Source of the DNA: JAPHTQ01 sp050288165
Lineage (GTDB): Bacteria; Pseudomonadota; Gammaproteobacteria; Thiohalomonadales; Thiohalomonadaceae
DNA: 64,000 nt
Direction: 5' to 3'
Assembly: GCA_050288165.1 (NCBI GenBank)
Contig: JBNKDG010000009.1
Span: 62,001-126,000 of the forward strand
Shown here one piece after another: positions 8,758 through 17,711 of this stretch. The position numbers and the translations under genes were made by a program. Each line of letters starts with the position of its first letter. Position 1 is the first letter of the stretch. The notes under the pieces were generated by a model. The model worked only from the letters and a program-made list of their open reading frames with translations, was not told the DNA's origin and ran no database searches.

Positions 8758-9417
8758 ATGGATTCCATGGAACTGTTACTGTGGGCACGCGGACCGGGTT
8801 TGACCTGGGCGGCGGTGATTTTTCTTTTCGGTATGGTGCTAAGGCTGTTCGAGATCCTCAGCCTGGGACGCAAACCCGATATTGCCCCGGCACGGGAGAA
8901 CAGCCCCGGCTCCGGCTGGCGCACCATTGTCTCGCGCACCTTGCCCGAGGCGGGTGAGTTCAAACGCCAACCGGTGACCATCCTCACCGGTTACGTTTTT
9001 CACCTCAGTTTTTTTATCGTGCTGCTGTTCCTGCTGCCACACATCAAACTGTTCGAATCGGTCTTCAGTATCAGTTGGCCCGCACTGCCGACACCACTGG
9101 TCGATCTGATCGCGGTGCTGGGGATTCTCGGTCTGCTGGTGACCTTGATCCATCGTCTGATCAATCCGGTGCGCCGTTTTCTTTCGCGCTTCGGTGATTA
9201 TCTGGCGTGGACCGTGACCTTTCTGCCGATGATCACCGGCTACATGAGTTATCACCATGTCATTTCCGATTACACCCTGATGCTGGCGCTACACATTCTT
9301 TCTGTGGAATTGCTGCTGGTGGTGTTCCCATTTACCAAACTGACACACACCTTCACCCTGTTTCTCTCGCGTTGGTACAACGGTGAATGGTTTGGAAGAA
9401 GGGGGGTGGCATCATGA
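8758..9417 (+). CDS. isp1: Isp1, NarI-like cytochrome b subunit of the Isp hydrogenase
   Basis: 219 residues with about five membrane helices and several helix-borne histidines (GYVFHLSFF, TLIHRLINP, YMSYHHVISDY, LALHILSVE) suited to bind two b-haems, as in the NarI gamma-subunit family. It passes electrons from the hydrogenase to the quinone pool or to Isp2. It starts 1 bp after the small-subunit stop. It ends in the sequence GGCATCATGAGC, which is repeated exactly 110 bp further on at the isp2 start; see the inserted cassette. Confidence 0.92.
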   Translation: MDSMELLLWARGPGLTWAAVIFLFGMVLRLFEILSLGRKPDIAPARENSPGSGWRTIVSRTLPEAGEFKRQPVTILTGYVFHLSFFIVLLFLLPHIKLFESVFSISWPALPTPLVDLIAVLGILGLLVTLIHRLINPVRRFLSRFGDYLAWTVTFLPMITGYMSYHHVISDYTLMLALHILSVELLLVVFPFTKLTHTFTLFLSRWYNGEWFGRRGVAS

Positions 9418-9529
9418 GCAGGGAGCAGGGGCCCCGCACAGTGGGGATGCGAGCGTCCGCGAGTGAGGCCGGACGCCGACAAATGAGAATTGAATCCCGC
9501 GTGTTTGGTGAGGAGGTGGCATCATGAGC
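9405..9529 (+). repeat. 110-bp inserted cassette flanked by a 15-bp direct repeat, with REP-like hairpin
   Basis: GGTGGCATCATGAGC occurs at 9405-9419 (isp1 stop) and again at 9515-9529 (isp2 start), exactly 110 bp apart. Between the copies lie CCCC/GGGG (9432-9435 with 9443-9446) and the hairpin GCGTCCG/CGGACGC (9453-9459 with 9470-9476). The natural reading is that an original ATGA-type isp1/isp2 overlap was duplicated around an inserted REP-like unit. The hairpin and purine-rich composition differ from the flanking genes. Confidence 0.7.
9414..9527 (+). CDS. possible 37-residue mini-gene linking isp1 and isp2
   Basis: The inserted cassette is an open frame from ATG 9414 (overlapping the isp1 TGA as ATGA) to TGA 9525-9527 (overlapping the isp2 ATG as ATGA). 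The peptide begins MSREQGPRTVGMRASAS and ends GEEVAS; it is very basic in its middle and has no recognised domain. It ends with VAS just like isp1 because of the direct repeat. Its likely role, if any, is to let ribosomes pass through and keep isp2 coupled, not to make a functional peptide. Confidence 0.4.
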   Translation: MSREQGPRTVGMRASASEAGRRQMRIESRVFGEEVAS

Positions 9530-10780
9530 GCTTCACTTGAAAAAGGTATCAATGTACTGCGCGAAATGCTCGATGCGCCCATCGCCAGTTATTTCTCCAG
9601 CTGTGTGCGTTGCGGTCTCTGCGCCGAGGCTTGTCTCTTCTATACCGAGACCGGCGATCCGAAATACACACCGATCAATAAAGTGGAACCGCTGCGTCGT
9701 CTGTGGGAGCAGGAGTACACCCTGACCGGCAAGCTGAAAAAAATGGTCGGCCTTTCCAAACCGATCAGTCACGAAGAGCTGGAGGAGTGGAGTGCACTGG
9801 CCTACGACAGCTGCACTATGTGTAGCCGCTGTTCCATGAACTGTCCGGTGGGTAACGACATCGCCTACATCATCCGTAAATTCCGTGAAGGTCTGGCCGC
9901 ATCAGGCCATGCACCAGAAGGGGTGATCGGTGCGGTGCAGCGTACCATCAACATCGGTAGTCCGATGGGGGTCAAACTACCCGCACTGCAGGCGCAGATT
10001 CGCGCAATCGAGGCGGAAACCGGATTGACTATTCCCATTGATGTGCAGGGTGTCGATTACATGGCTCTGCTCTCATCAATGGAGATCATGAACTTCCCCG
10101 AATACATCGGCGCGCTAGCCAAGATATTCAACAAAGCCGGGGTGAGCTGGACCCTCTCAAGCAAAGCCTTCGAGGCGACCAATAGCGGTATCCAGATCGG
10201 TGTCTCCGATCTGGCACGTGAGATCGTACTGCGGGTGGTCGATGCGGCGGAAGAATTGGGAGTGAAGAAGGTGATCAGTCCCGAATGCGGTCACGCCTTC
10301 ACCGCCATCCGCTGGGACGGTCCCAATCTGATCGGCCGTCCTTACAAGTTCGAGGTGGTGCATATTCTCGAACTGCTGGATCAACTGCGTAGCGAAGGCA
10401 GGATCAAACTGCAGGGCAAGGAGAGCACGCCGCTCACCTTCCATGATCCCTGTCAGATCGTGCGCCGCGGTGGTGTCGCAGCGCAGCCGCGTAACCTGCT
10501 CGGCGAGGTGGCCGAAGATTTCCGCGAAATGACCGATCATGGTGTGTGGAACTGGTGCTGTGGTGGCGGCGGTGGTGTCAGTGCCAACGAACGTGCCGAG
10601 TCGTTGCAGCTCAAGGCCTTCAACCGTAAGAAGAGTCAGCTCGAGGAGATTGGCGTGCAGACGATGGTCTCCGCCTGCGCCAACTGTCGCATCGTGCTGG
10701 AAGAAGGACTGGAGCATAACAACATGCAAATAGAAGTGGTGGGACTCACTGAAGTGGTCGCCGACCATTTGGCTGATTAA
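9524..10780 (+). CDS. isp2: Isp2, HdrD/DsrK-like iron-sulfur protein of the Isp hydrogenase
   Basis: 418 residues. The N-terminal half carries two [4Fe-4S] ferredoxin motifs (CVRCGLCAEAC and CTMCSRCSMNCP). The C-terminal half has two CCG-type domains as in heterodisulfide reductase subunit HdrD and DsrK, including WNWCCGGGGG and SACANCR. Such domains hold the non-cubane cluster that acts on thiol/disulfide substrates. With Isp1 it forms the Isp membrane/cytoplasm electron module that distinguishes group 1e hydrogenases and links H2 oxidation to the quinone pool and possibly sulfur or thiol chemistry. No signal peptide is seen, consistent with a cytoplasmic face. Confidence 0.93.
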   Translation: MSASLEKGINVLREMLDAPIASYFSSCVRCGLCAEACLFYTETGDPKYTPINKVEPLRRLWEQEYTLTGKLKKMVGLSKPISHEELEEWSALAYDSCTMCSRCSMNCPVGNDIAYIIRKFREGLAASGHAPEGVIGAVQRTINIGSPMGVKLPALQAQIRAIEAETGLTIPIDVQGVDYMALLSSMEIMNFPEYIGALAKIFNKAGVSWTLSSKAFEATNSGIQIGVSDLAREIVLRVVDAAEELGVKKVISPECGHAFTAIRWDGPNLIGRPYKFEVVHILELLDQLRSEGRIKLQGKESTPLTFHDPCQIVRRGGVAAQPRNLLGEVAEDFREMTDHGVWNWCCGGGGGVSANERAESLQLKAFNRKKSQLEEIGVQTMVSACANCRIVLEEGLEHNNMQIEVVGLTEVVADHLAD

Positions 10781-10817
10781 AGGTGTGGTTGCAACCGTCA
10801 CCAACGAGGAATAGCAA

Positions 10818-12563
10818 ATGAATGAACGTGTCGTAGTCGACCCGATTACCCGTATCGAAGGACACCTGCGTATTGAGGCAGAGACTGATGGCGGTGTGAT
10901 AACCCAGGCCTCCAGTTCTGGCACCATGGTGCGCGGTATCGAACTTATTTTGCGCGGACGTGACCCACGTGACGCCTGGGCCTTCGCCCAGCGTATCTGC
11001 GGTGTCTGTACTCTGGTGCACGGTATTGCCTCGGTGCGTTCGGTGGAGAGTGCGCTGAACTATCCGATCCCGCCTAATGCCGATCTGATCCGTAACCTGA
11101 TGATCGGTGCCCAGTACATTCACGACCATGTGATGCACTTTTATCATCTGCATGCACTGGATTGGGTCGATGTGGTGTCGGCGCTCAAGGCCGATCCCAA
11201 GGCCACTTCGCAACTGGCGCAGTCGATCAGTAACTACTCCAAATCTTCGCCCGGTTATTTTTCTGATGTGCAGAAGAAGGTGAAGAACTTTGTCGAGGCG
11301 GGACAGTTAGGGATCTTCGCCAATGCCTACTGGGGCCACCCGGCCTACAAACTGCCACCAGAAGCCAACCTGATGGCGGTGGCCCACTATCTCGAAGCTT
11401 TGACCTGGCAACGTGATGTAGCCAAGTTGCATGCCATTTTCGGTGGCAAGAATCCGCATCCCAACTTTGTTGTCGGCGGTGTGCCCTGCGCCATTAGCGT
11501 GAATAGCAGTTCGGTCTCCGGTGGCGGTGGTTCAGCGACTGCGGTGGATCTGGTGGGGCTGCAGAAGGTGAAAGAGATCATCGGCCAGATGATCGAGTTT
11601 GTCGATCAGGTTTATGTGCCGGATACCCTGGCGATCGCCGGTTTCTATAAGGACTGGTCCAAGCAGGGCGAAGGCGTCGGCAACTTCATGACCTATGGCG
11701 ATTTCCCCTCTAACGGTATGAACGATCCCTCCGGCTTCATGATTCCGCAAGGGGTGATCCTGAACCGCGACATTTCCACCGTGCATGAATTGGATATGAA
11801 CGCCGCCGATCAGATTCAGGAATATGTTTCACACTCCTGGTACGACTACAGCGTCGGCAAGAATCAGGGGCTGCACCCTTACGATGGCGAAACCAACCTT
11901 AATTACACTGGCCCGCAACCTCCCTATGAGCATCTGGATGTGGATCAGAGTTACTCCTGGCTCAAGTCACCGCGCTGGAAGGGTAAAGCGATGGAGGTGG
12001 GACCGCTGGCGCGGGTACTGATGTTGCACGCCACGGGTCATCAACAGACCCGCGAACTGGTCGACATGACCCTGAAGATGCTCGATCTGCCAGTGCAGGG
12101 GCTCTTCTCTACCCTCGGCCGTACAGCGGCACGGACCCTGGAAACCAAGATCATCGCCGACGCCATGTTTGGCTGGTTCCAGCAGTTGATCGCCAACATC
12201 AAGGCAGGCGACCTGAGAACCTTCAACGAGGCGCTGTGGGAGCCTTCAACCTGGCCGAAGGTGGCAAAAGGGGTTGGCTTCATGGAGGCGCCACGCGGTG
12301 CGTTGGGCCACTGGATCGTGATCAAGGATGGCAAGATCGATAACTACCAGGCGGTGGTGCCTTCCACCTGGAATGCCGGTCCCCGTGACGGCGAAGGTCA
12401 GGACGGTCCCTACGAGGCAGCACTAAAAGGCCATGCGCTGCATGATCCGAAACAGCCGATAGAGATCCTGCGAACCATCCACAGCTTCGACCCCTGCATC
12501 GCCTGCGCGGTGCATGTGAGCGATCCCGATGGAGAGGAGTTAGTAAAAGTTAAGGTGAGATAG
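10818..12563 (+). CDS. hynL: Isp-type [NiFe]-hydrogenase large subunit
   Basis: 581 residues. It holds the Ni-Fe(CN)2CO centre. The N-terminal L1 motif is RICGVCTLVHG (Cys61, Cys64), the C-terminal L2 motif DPCIACAVH (Cys560, Cys563, His566). A 15-residue tail follows His566 and would be removed by the endopeptidase at 6782-7255. It has no signal peptide and is exported with the Tat-tagged small subunit. GAGGAATAGCAA lies before the ATG. It ends 4 bp from the convergent diguanylate cyclase gene, with no obvious terminator between them. Confidence 0.97.
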   Translation: MNERVVVDPITRIEGHLRIEAETDGGVITQASSSGTMVRGIELILRGRDPRDAWAFAQRICGVCTLVHGIASVRSVESALNYPIPPNADLIRNLMIGAQYIHDHVMHFYHLHALDWVDVVSALKADPKATSQLAQSISNYSKSSPGYFSDVQKKVKNFVEAGQLGIFANAYWGHPAYKLPPEANLMAVAHYLEALTWQRDVAKLHAIFGGKNPHPNFVVGGVPCAISVNSSSVSGGGGSATAVDLVGLQKVKEIIGQMIEFVDQVYVPDTLAIAGFYKDWSKQGEGVGNFMTYGDFPSNGMNDPSGFMIPQGVILNRDISTVHELDMNAADQIQEYVSHSWYDYSVGKNQGLHPYDGETNLNYTGPQPPYEHLDVDQSYSWLKSPRWKGKAMEVGPLARVLMLHATGHQQTRELVDMTLKMLDLPVQGLFSTLGRTAARTLETKIIADAMFGWFQQLIANIKAGDLRTFNEALWEPSTWPKVAKGVGFMEAPRGALGHWIVIKDGKIDNYQAVVPSTWNAGPRDGEGQDGPYEAALKGHALHDPKQPIEILRTIHSFDPCIACAVHVSDPDGEELVKVKVR

Positions 12564-12567
12564 CAGG

Positions 12568-13899
12568 TTAGAACAAAGGATAATTTTTCGAACGCTTCTC
12601 GTCCTGTCTGGGACGGGCATAGCTGAAGGTGTTCTTGCCTTCCGCCTTGGCGGCGTACATGGCGTCATCGGCAAGTCGCAGCAGGGTGTCGGCGTCGTCG
12701 GTCAGATCCGGGAACAGGCTGATGCCGATGCTGACACCTACATGACAGATGGCACAGTTAATCGCCATCGGTTCGCTGATCGCCTTGATCAGTTTCATCG
12801 CCACCAGTGAGGCATCGGTGGGTGTGGCCAATTCGCCAAGCAGGATGGTGAACTCATCACCGCCCATGCGCGCCACAATATCCTCCTTGCGTACACAGCG
12901 ACGCATTCGTTCACTCACCTCACGCAATAATGCATCGCCGGTATTGTGACCATGGGTGTCATTGATTGCCTTGAAGCCATCCAGATCGAGGAACAGTAGC
13001 GCCAGCATTTTCTTATGGCGGCGGGCGTTCTGCAGCATGATCGCCATGTGTTCGTTGAACAGCGAGCGATTCGGTAGACCGGTGAGCACATCATGAGTGG
13101 CCAGGTGGGTCAGTTCCTGCTGTGCCCTGACCCGTTCGTGGATCTCGTGGAGTAGTAGTTCGTTTTTGCGTGCCAGTTCGGCAGTGCGCACGGTTACCTG
13201 TAGTTCCAGCTCTCGATTGAACTGCTCTTGCCTTTGCTGCGAGGCTTTCTTGTCGCTAATGTCGCGTACGACGACGATGTAGAGTGGTTTACTGTCAAGC
13301 TCGATGTGTGAAATATCGAGCTCGGCAGGAAAGGTCATGCCGCTGCTACGCATTCCCTGGACTTCGCGTCCCAGGCTGCTCCACTTTTCCAGATGGCGGG
13401 TGATGTTGCCGATGGCGTAGGGCAAGAGCATCTTGGCGTTGCTGCCCAACATCTCTTCAGCGGAGTAGCCGAAAATGGTGGAACACGCCTTGTTGCAGCT
13501 CAGGATGGTGCCATCCGCGTCGAGGGTGAGGACACCGTCGATGATGTTTTCACGGATTGTGCGTTCGCGTAGCTCACTGTTGCGCAGATACTGTTCCGTC
13601 TCCAGTCGTAGCTGGATCTCGCGGCTGATGCGGCTGTGGATGCGCATGGCGATGACGATGCTGAACAGTACGCCAAAGCCGCCAAGCAATAGCATGACGT
13701 TATAGGTCTGTTCGATACGGGCGTTGGCTTGCTGAAGATGTTCTACGTCAGGCCGTGTTTCGCTTGATATGACCTGGGAGATATCGTTGGAGGCGTCGCG
13801 GATGCGGTTAAGGCCGATAGTGGTGATTGCCATGAGCAGGGCGATCACCACCATAAAGCCATACACGATGATGCGCCGTGACGACCTTCTGTTGGACAT
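12568..13899 (-). CDS. membrane PAS-GGDEF diguanylate cyclase
   Basis: 443 residues: TM1 at about 9-30, a short periplasmic loop of about 35 residues, TM2 at about 66-84, a PAS domain (about 110-215), a short coiled coil, then a GGDEF domain. The active site is the canonical RMGGDEF, and the product-inhibition I site RxxD (RKED) sits five residues upstream. It should therefore make cyclic di-GMP from two GTP and be feedback-regulated. There is no EAL domain. Transcription is toward the hydrogenase operon; the 5-prime leader contains an 8-bp dyad at 13943-13988. Confidence 0.93.
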   Translation of the reverse strand: MSNRRSSRRIIVYGFMVVIALLMAITTIGLNRIRDASNDISQVISSETRPDVEHLQQANARIEQTYNVMLLLGGFGVLFSIVIAMRIHSRISREIQLRLETEQYLRNSELRERTIRENIIDGVLTLDADGTILSCNKACSTIFGYSAEEMLGSNAKMLLPYAIGNITRHLEKWSSLGREVQGMRSSGMTFPAELDISHIELDSKPLYIVVVRDISDKKASQQRQEQFNRELELQVTVRTAELARKNELLLHEIHERVRAQQELTHLATHDVLTGLPNRSLFNEHMAIMLQNARRHKKMLALLFLDLDGFKAINDTHGHNTGDALLREVSERMRRCVRKEDIVARMGGDEFTILLGELATPTDASLVAMKLIKAISEPMAINCAICHVGVSIGISLFPDLTDDADTLLRLADDAMYAAKAEGKNTFSYARPRQDEKRSKNYPLF

Positions 13900-14411
13900 G
13901 GGCCCTTTCCCTGCTCGGTTGCCTGGACATTGATTCAGCGTACTGCCTGATGGGTCAGTAGCATCCCTATAAACAAAGGCTCAGGCAGATGTCGCCGACT
14001 ATATCAACACCTTTTGACCATGTAAAAGGTATGGAATTAACGATGATCTGGACGGCTCGATTATGCCGACAGGTGGTAGTGACAGTTATCAAGCTACTTC
14101 AAAGACTTATCCGATATTCTTCTGGTAAATCATTTCATCCAGTAGATAAAAGCCTCATTACTAACGTCTTCAGATTTTTCTACATGGGCTAGTATTCCCG
14201 TGAGGTTTCTCAGCGGATTGATGGTAATCAGGATGTGCGATCGTGATGAAAGTTTGTTTTGTTTACGTATGGTGCACTGATGGTCCTGCTTTCAGGAGCA
14301 GTTCCATATCAGGAAATCCTGCCAGGCTCGAGCAGGTTACGTTCCATATGTGGTGCTGCCAGAGTAAAAGTTACGCAAGAATGACTTGAGACAAGGTGGT
14401 AAGAGTTAATG
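13900..14411. other. gene-free AT-richer stretch between GGDEF gene and thioredoxin gene
   Basis: About 510 bp with no convincing gene. A 67-codon open frame on the plus strand (13989-14192) has no ribosome site and no recognisable family. The dyad CTGCCTGA (13943-13950) / TCAGGCAG (13981-13988), 30 nt apart, lies just upstream of the GGDEF start on its minus-strand leader and could close a structured 5-prime region. Nothing else was recognised. Confidence 0.6.
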
Positions 14412-14759
14412 TTATTTGTTGAGGTTATCGTCAATGAAGTGTCGGATTGCCTCTGCTGATTTCATGCCGCCAAAACGATCTACTTCTTCACCGTTAACAA
14501 ACATAATAATGGTTGGAAAACCGCGTAGGCGATATTTGCCAGCCAGCTTCATGTTTTCGTCGGCATCGATTTTGGCCAGCAGTACCTGTCCTTCGTATTC
14601 CGGAATGACCTTGGCAAGTTGCGGCGCGATAGCCAGGCAGGGACTGCACCAGTCGGCCCAGAAATCGACCATTACCGGTTGTTGGTGGGAGGCATCCAGC
14701 ACCCGTTGCTGGAATTCGTCACCATCAATATCGAAGATGTAAGGGGAGGCGTGTTTCAT
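14412..14759 (-). CDS. thioredoxin-like protein with WCSPC active site
   Basis: 115 residues from the ATG at 14759 (MKHASPYIFDIDGDEF). The thioredoxin fold is complete: VDFWADWCSPC, the cis-proline block GFPTIIMF and the C-terminal helix. The usual Gly of WCGPC is Ser, as in some thioredoxins and CnoX/YbbN-like N-terminal domains. There is no signal peptide, so it is cytoplasmic. It would act as a thiol-disulfide oxidoreductase or holdase-type protein; the substrate is unknown. It is transcribed divergently from endonuclease V, with about 70 bp between the starts. Confidence 0.88.
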   Translation of the reverse strand: MKHASPYIFDIDGDEFQQRVLDASHQQPVMVDFWADWCSPCLAIAPQLAKVIPEYEGQVLLAKIDADENMKLAGKYRLRGFPTIIMFVNGEEVDRFGGMKSAEAIRHFIDDNLNK

Positions 14760-14831
14760 ATGCGATATCCTTGGGTCATGGGCGCGAATTGTGCGGGGGC
14801 AGAAGGCTAATTTCAAGTTGCCGGGGGATGA

Positions 14832-15524
14832 ATGGAGTTGTATCACGCACACTCTTGGGAGTTGACGCCAAAGCAGGCGATCGCACTGCAGCAGGAGTTG
14901 CGCCGCCACGTCCGTATCGCAGACGATTTTTCACGCGTGACACAGGTTGCCGGGATCGATGTCGGTTTTGAACAGAACAACACGATTACCCGTGCAGCGG
15001 TCGTCGTGCTCGACTATCCATCACTGGAACTACGCGAGTGGTCTATTGCCCGTCAACCAACGCGTTTCCCCTATGTCCCCGGGCTGCTCTCTTTCAGGGA
15101 GATACCGACTGTATTGGATGCCATGGCTAAACTTTCATCCCTGCCGGATTTGCTGCTTTGCGACGGCCAGGGTATTGCCCATCCACGGCGGCTTGGTATT
15201 GCCAGTCATCTCGGCTTGTTGCTGGATCTGCCGGCTATCGGTGTCGGTAAAAGCCGTTTGATCGGCAGCTATACAGAGCCGAGTGAAGAGAAAGGCGCGT
15301 GGTCACCGCTCTATGATGGCGATGAAGAGATAGGCTGTGTGCTGCGTAGCCGTAAGGGAGTTAAACCGCTTTTCATTTCACCCGGCCACCGGATCAGTCT
15401 CACCTCAGCTCGTCAGTGGGTGATGAACTGTCTGACTCGGTATCGTCTGCCGGAGACGACCCGATGGGCACATCGGTTGGCGTCCGGAGACCTGACAACA
15501 TTCAACGCCGGGAGAAGAAAATAG
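14832..15524 (+). CDS. nfi: endonuclease V (deoxyinosine 3-prime endonuclease)
   Basis: 230 residues, typical for Nfi. It nicks DNA at the second bond 3-prime to deoxyinosine in repair of deaminated adenine. Recognisable blocks are the catalytic Asp in GIDVGF, the RFPYVPGLLSFRE wedge region, LLCDGQGIAHPRRLGIASH with the second catalytic Asp, IGVGKSRLIG, and the C-terminal ISPGHRISLTSA. It is a single gene, followed by a good sigma-70-type promoter for the next one. Confidence 0.95.
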   Translation: MELYHAHSWELTPKQAIALQQELRRHVRIADDFSRVTQVAGIDVGFEQNNTITRAAVVVLDYPSLELREWSIARQPTRFPYVPGLLSFREIPTVLDAMAKLSSLPDLLLCDGQGIAHPRRLGIASHLGLLLDLPAIGVGKSRLIGSYTEPSEEKGAWSPLYDGDEEIGCVLRSRKGVKPLFISPGHRISLTSARQWVMNCLTRYRLPETTRWAHRLASGDLTTFNAGRRK

Positions 15525-15540
15525 TCGTTGTCTCATCCGC

Positions 15541-15569
15541 TTGGCCCGGCTACGTTACTTGCCTACAAT
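15541..15569 (+). promoter_or_regulatory. putative sigma-70 promoter for the channel operon
   Basis: TTGGCC (15541-15546), 17 bp, TACAAT (15564-15569). It sits 50 bp before the small membrane protein gene and would give a short leader with the ribosome site GGAGAG. Confidence 0.45.
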
Positions 15570-15620
15570 GGTTGAAGAGATACGGCGCTTCCGCCCAGCT
15601 AAACTCATCTGGAGAGAACA

Positions 15621-16004
15621 ATGAACCTGGAAAAGGTCATCTTCGGTTTCTTTATCGTCCTGGCACTGACCCTCAACTTCGGTTTCTTTATCGGCGAGTT
15701 CGACAATCCTGCACATCACAACGTCTATGAGCTGTTCTTCGTTATCGTGGTCAACCTGATCGCCACGGTACTCAAGTTCGGTGATCGCTCGCAGATGGGG
15801 GCGGTACTGTTGGCGACTTCCCTGGTTGCCGATCTGCAGTTGATCGCTGCTGCAGTGGTCTGGGGCTACGTGGTGCATGTGGGACAAAGCGGACTGGATA
15901 CCGAAGCGATGGGCAGTATCGTTTCCCTCTCTGGCGGGGCACTGCTGGCCAACATCACCTCGGTGGTGTTGCTGATTATCGAAACGGTCAATCTGCGCCG
16001 TTAA
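15621..16004 (+). CDS. small membrane protein (DUF6394-like) paired with potassium channel
   Basis: 127 residues with three or four hydrophobic helices (about 6-24, 36-55, 61-85, 101-124). I believe it matches the DUF6394 group, a family without known function often found beside ion channels, but this is from memory. It ends 6 bp before the channel gene, so the two are co-transcribed and a structural or regulatory partnership is plausible. Confidence 0.65.
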   Translation: MNLEKVIFGFFIVLALTLNFGFFIGEFDNPAHHNVYELFFVIVVNLIATVLKFGDRSQMGAVLLATSLVADLQLIAAAVVWGYVVHVGQSGLDTEAMGSIVSLSGGALLANITSVVLLIIETVNLRR

Positions 16005-16010
16005 TTACTT

Positions 16011-17702
16011 ATGAATCAGGTTATCTTCCTGATCCTGCGCCGGATGCGCGCGCCGCTGGTGGTGATCATCATCGCCTATGCGATCTCGATCCTGGGAATG
16101 GTGCTGATCCCTGGTGTCGACGATGCAGGCAAACCCTGGCGTATGGATTTCTTCCACGCCTTCTACTTCGTCAGTTATATGGCGACCACCATCGGTTTCG
16201 GCGAGATACCCTACGCCTTCACCGATGCACAACGGATGTGGGTGGTGATTACAGTCTATCTGACCGTCATCGCCTGGCTCTATGCTATCGGTAAGATCCT
16301 CACTTTGATACAGGACCCTGCCTTCAAGCAGGCGGTGGTGGAGAATGCCTTTGCCCGTGGTGTGCGCCGTATGCGCGAGCCTTTCTATATCGTTTGCGGC
16401 TACGGTGATACCGGCAGCATGCTGGTCAAGGCGATGGCCCAGCGCAATATGCTCAGTGTGGTGGTGGACCATAACCAGGAACGGATCAACGAGCTGGAAC
16501 TGGAAACCCTGCGTGTTGCGGTGCCCGGCGTTTGTGCCGACGCCAGTACTGTCTCCACGCTCAAGGAGGCTGGCTTACTCAACCGATATTGTGCCGGGGT
16601 GGTGGCGTTGACCGACGACGATCAGGTCAACCTCAAGATCGCGATTACCACCAAGCTGCTCCATCCGGGGATTAGGGTGATCTGCCGTGCTGAGACCGGC
16701 GATGCGGAAAAGAACATGGCCTCCTTCGGTACCGATCGGATCATCAATCCCTACGACACCTTTGCCAATCGCCTGGCCATGGCGCTGCATTCCCCGGGTA
16801 CCCATTTACTCTATGACTGGTTGACCGGGGTACCCGGTGCGCCGCTCCCTGTACCCCTCTATCCGCCGCGCGGTAAATGGATACTCTGCGGTTATGGCCG
16901 CTTCGGCAAGGCGGTGAAGACGCACCTTGAGCAGGAAGGGGTCGAGACGGTGATCGTCGAGGCCGATCCAGAGGGGACCGATTGTGCCGGTATGTGCGTG
17001 GTGGGTCGCGGCACCGAGGCCGAGACTTTACAGGAGGCGGATGTGGCCAATGCCGCGGGGATTGTGGCGGGTACCGACGATGACGCTAACAACCTTTCCA
17101 TCATCATGACTGCCAGCGAAATCAACCCTGATCTGTTTATGGTAGCGCGGCAGAACAAGCGTGATAACCAGGATATTTTCCAGGCGGCACTGCTGGATCT
17201 GGTGATGCAACGTAGCGAGATTATTGCCCGCGATATCCTGGCGATGCTGACCACACCGTTACTGGATGACTTTCTCCACCTGATTCTGCGTGAGAGTAAC
17301 GACTGGGCCAATGAACAGATCAGTCGCCTGAGTGCGGTCATCGGTGAAGAGGTACCGGACATCTGGCATTACACCATCGACGAGGAGCACACCCCGGCGA
17401 TCATCAGTCTGTTGCAGGAAGGAACCGAAGTCACCCTGGATGAGTTGCTGCGTGACCCACGGGAACGGGATGAGCGCCTACCCTGCCTGCCGTTACTGAT
17501 TCTGCGCAAACAGGAGGAGGTGCTCTTTCCCGACTGTGAGTTAAAACTGGAAGAGGGAGATAAGTTGCTGTTTGCCGGGCACATCGACGCCTTTCAGCGA
17601 ATGAAGTGGGTGATGCGCAATATCAACGCATTGCGCTACGTGCAGACCGGTGAGGAGCACCCGACGGGGTATTTCTGGCGGCTGCTTAGCCGCAGGGCGT
17701 GA
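16011..17702 (+). CDS. potassium channel with two RCK/TrkA-N domains
   Basis: 563 residues. The N-terminus has a two-TM pore with the selectivity filter TTIGFGE (59-65), a variant of TVGYGD with Phe in place of Tyr. Two cytosolic RCK units follow: FYIVCGYGDTGSML with acidic partner VVDHNQ, and WILCGYGRFGKAV with IVEADPEG. Each has a Rossmann nucleotide site. A TrkA-C-like domain near the C-terminus (LLILRKQEEVLFPDCELKL) closes it. It would be a ligand-gated K+ channel of the inner membrane, and the double RCK arrangement means one chain contributes two ring subunits. Confidence 0.88.
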   Translation: MNQVIFLILRRMRAPLVVIIIAYAISILGMVLIPGVDDAGKPWRMDFFHAFYFVSYMATTIGFGEIPYAFTDAQRMWVVITVYLTVIAWLYAIGKILTLIQDPAFKQAVVENAFARGVRRMREPFYIVCGYGDTGSMLVKAMAQRNMLSVVVDHNQERINELELETLRVAVPGVCADASTVSTLKEAGLLNRYCAGVVALTDDDQVNLKIAITTKLLHPGIRVICRAETGDAEKNMASFGTDRIINPYDTFANRLAMALHSPGTHLLYDWLTGVPGAPLPVPLYPPRGKWILCGYGRFGKAVKTHLEQEGVETVIVEADPEGTDCAGMCVVGRGTEAETLQEADVANAAGIVAGTDDDANNLSIIMTASEINPDLFMVARQNKRDNQDIFQAALLDLVMQRSEIIARDILAMLTTPLLDDFLHLILRESNDWANEQISRLSAVIGEEVPDIWHYTIDEEHTPAIISLLQEGTEVTLDELLRDPRERDERLPCLPLLILRKQEEVLFPDCELKLEEGDKLLFAGHIDAFQRMKWVMRNINALRYVQTGEEHPTGYFWRLLSRRA

Positions 17703-17711
17703 TCAGGGCGC

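Noticed and set aside
13989..14192. 67-codon plus-strand open frame between the GGDEF and thioredoxin genes
   Set aside because: No ribosome site, no family resemblance and composition of non-coding DNA; kept as gene-free sequence.
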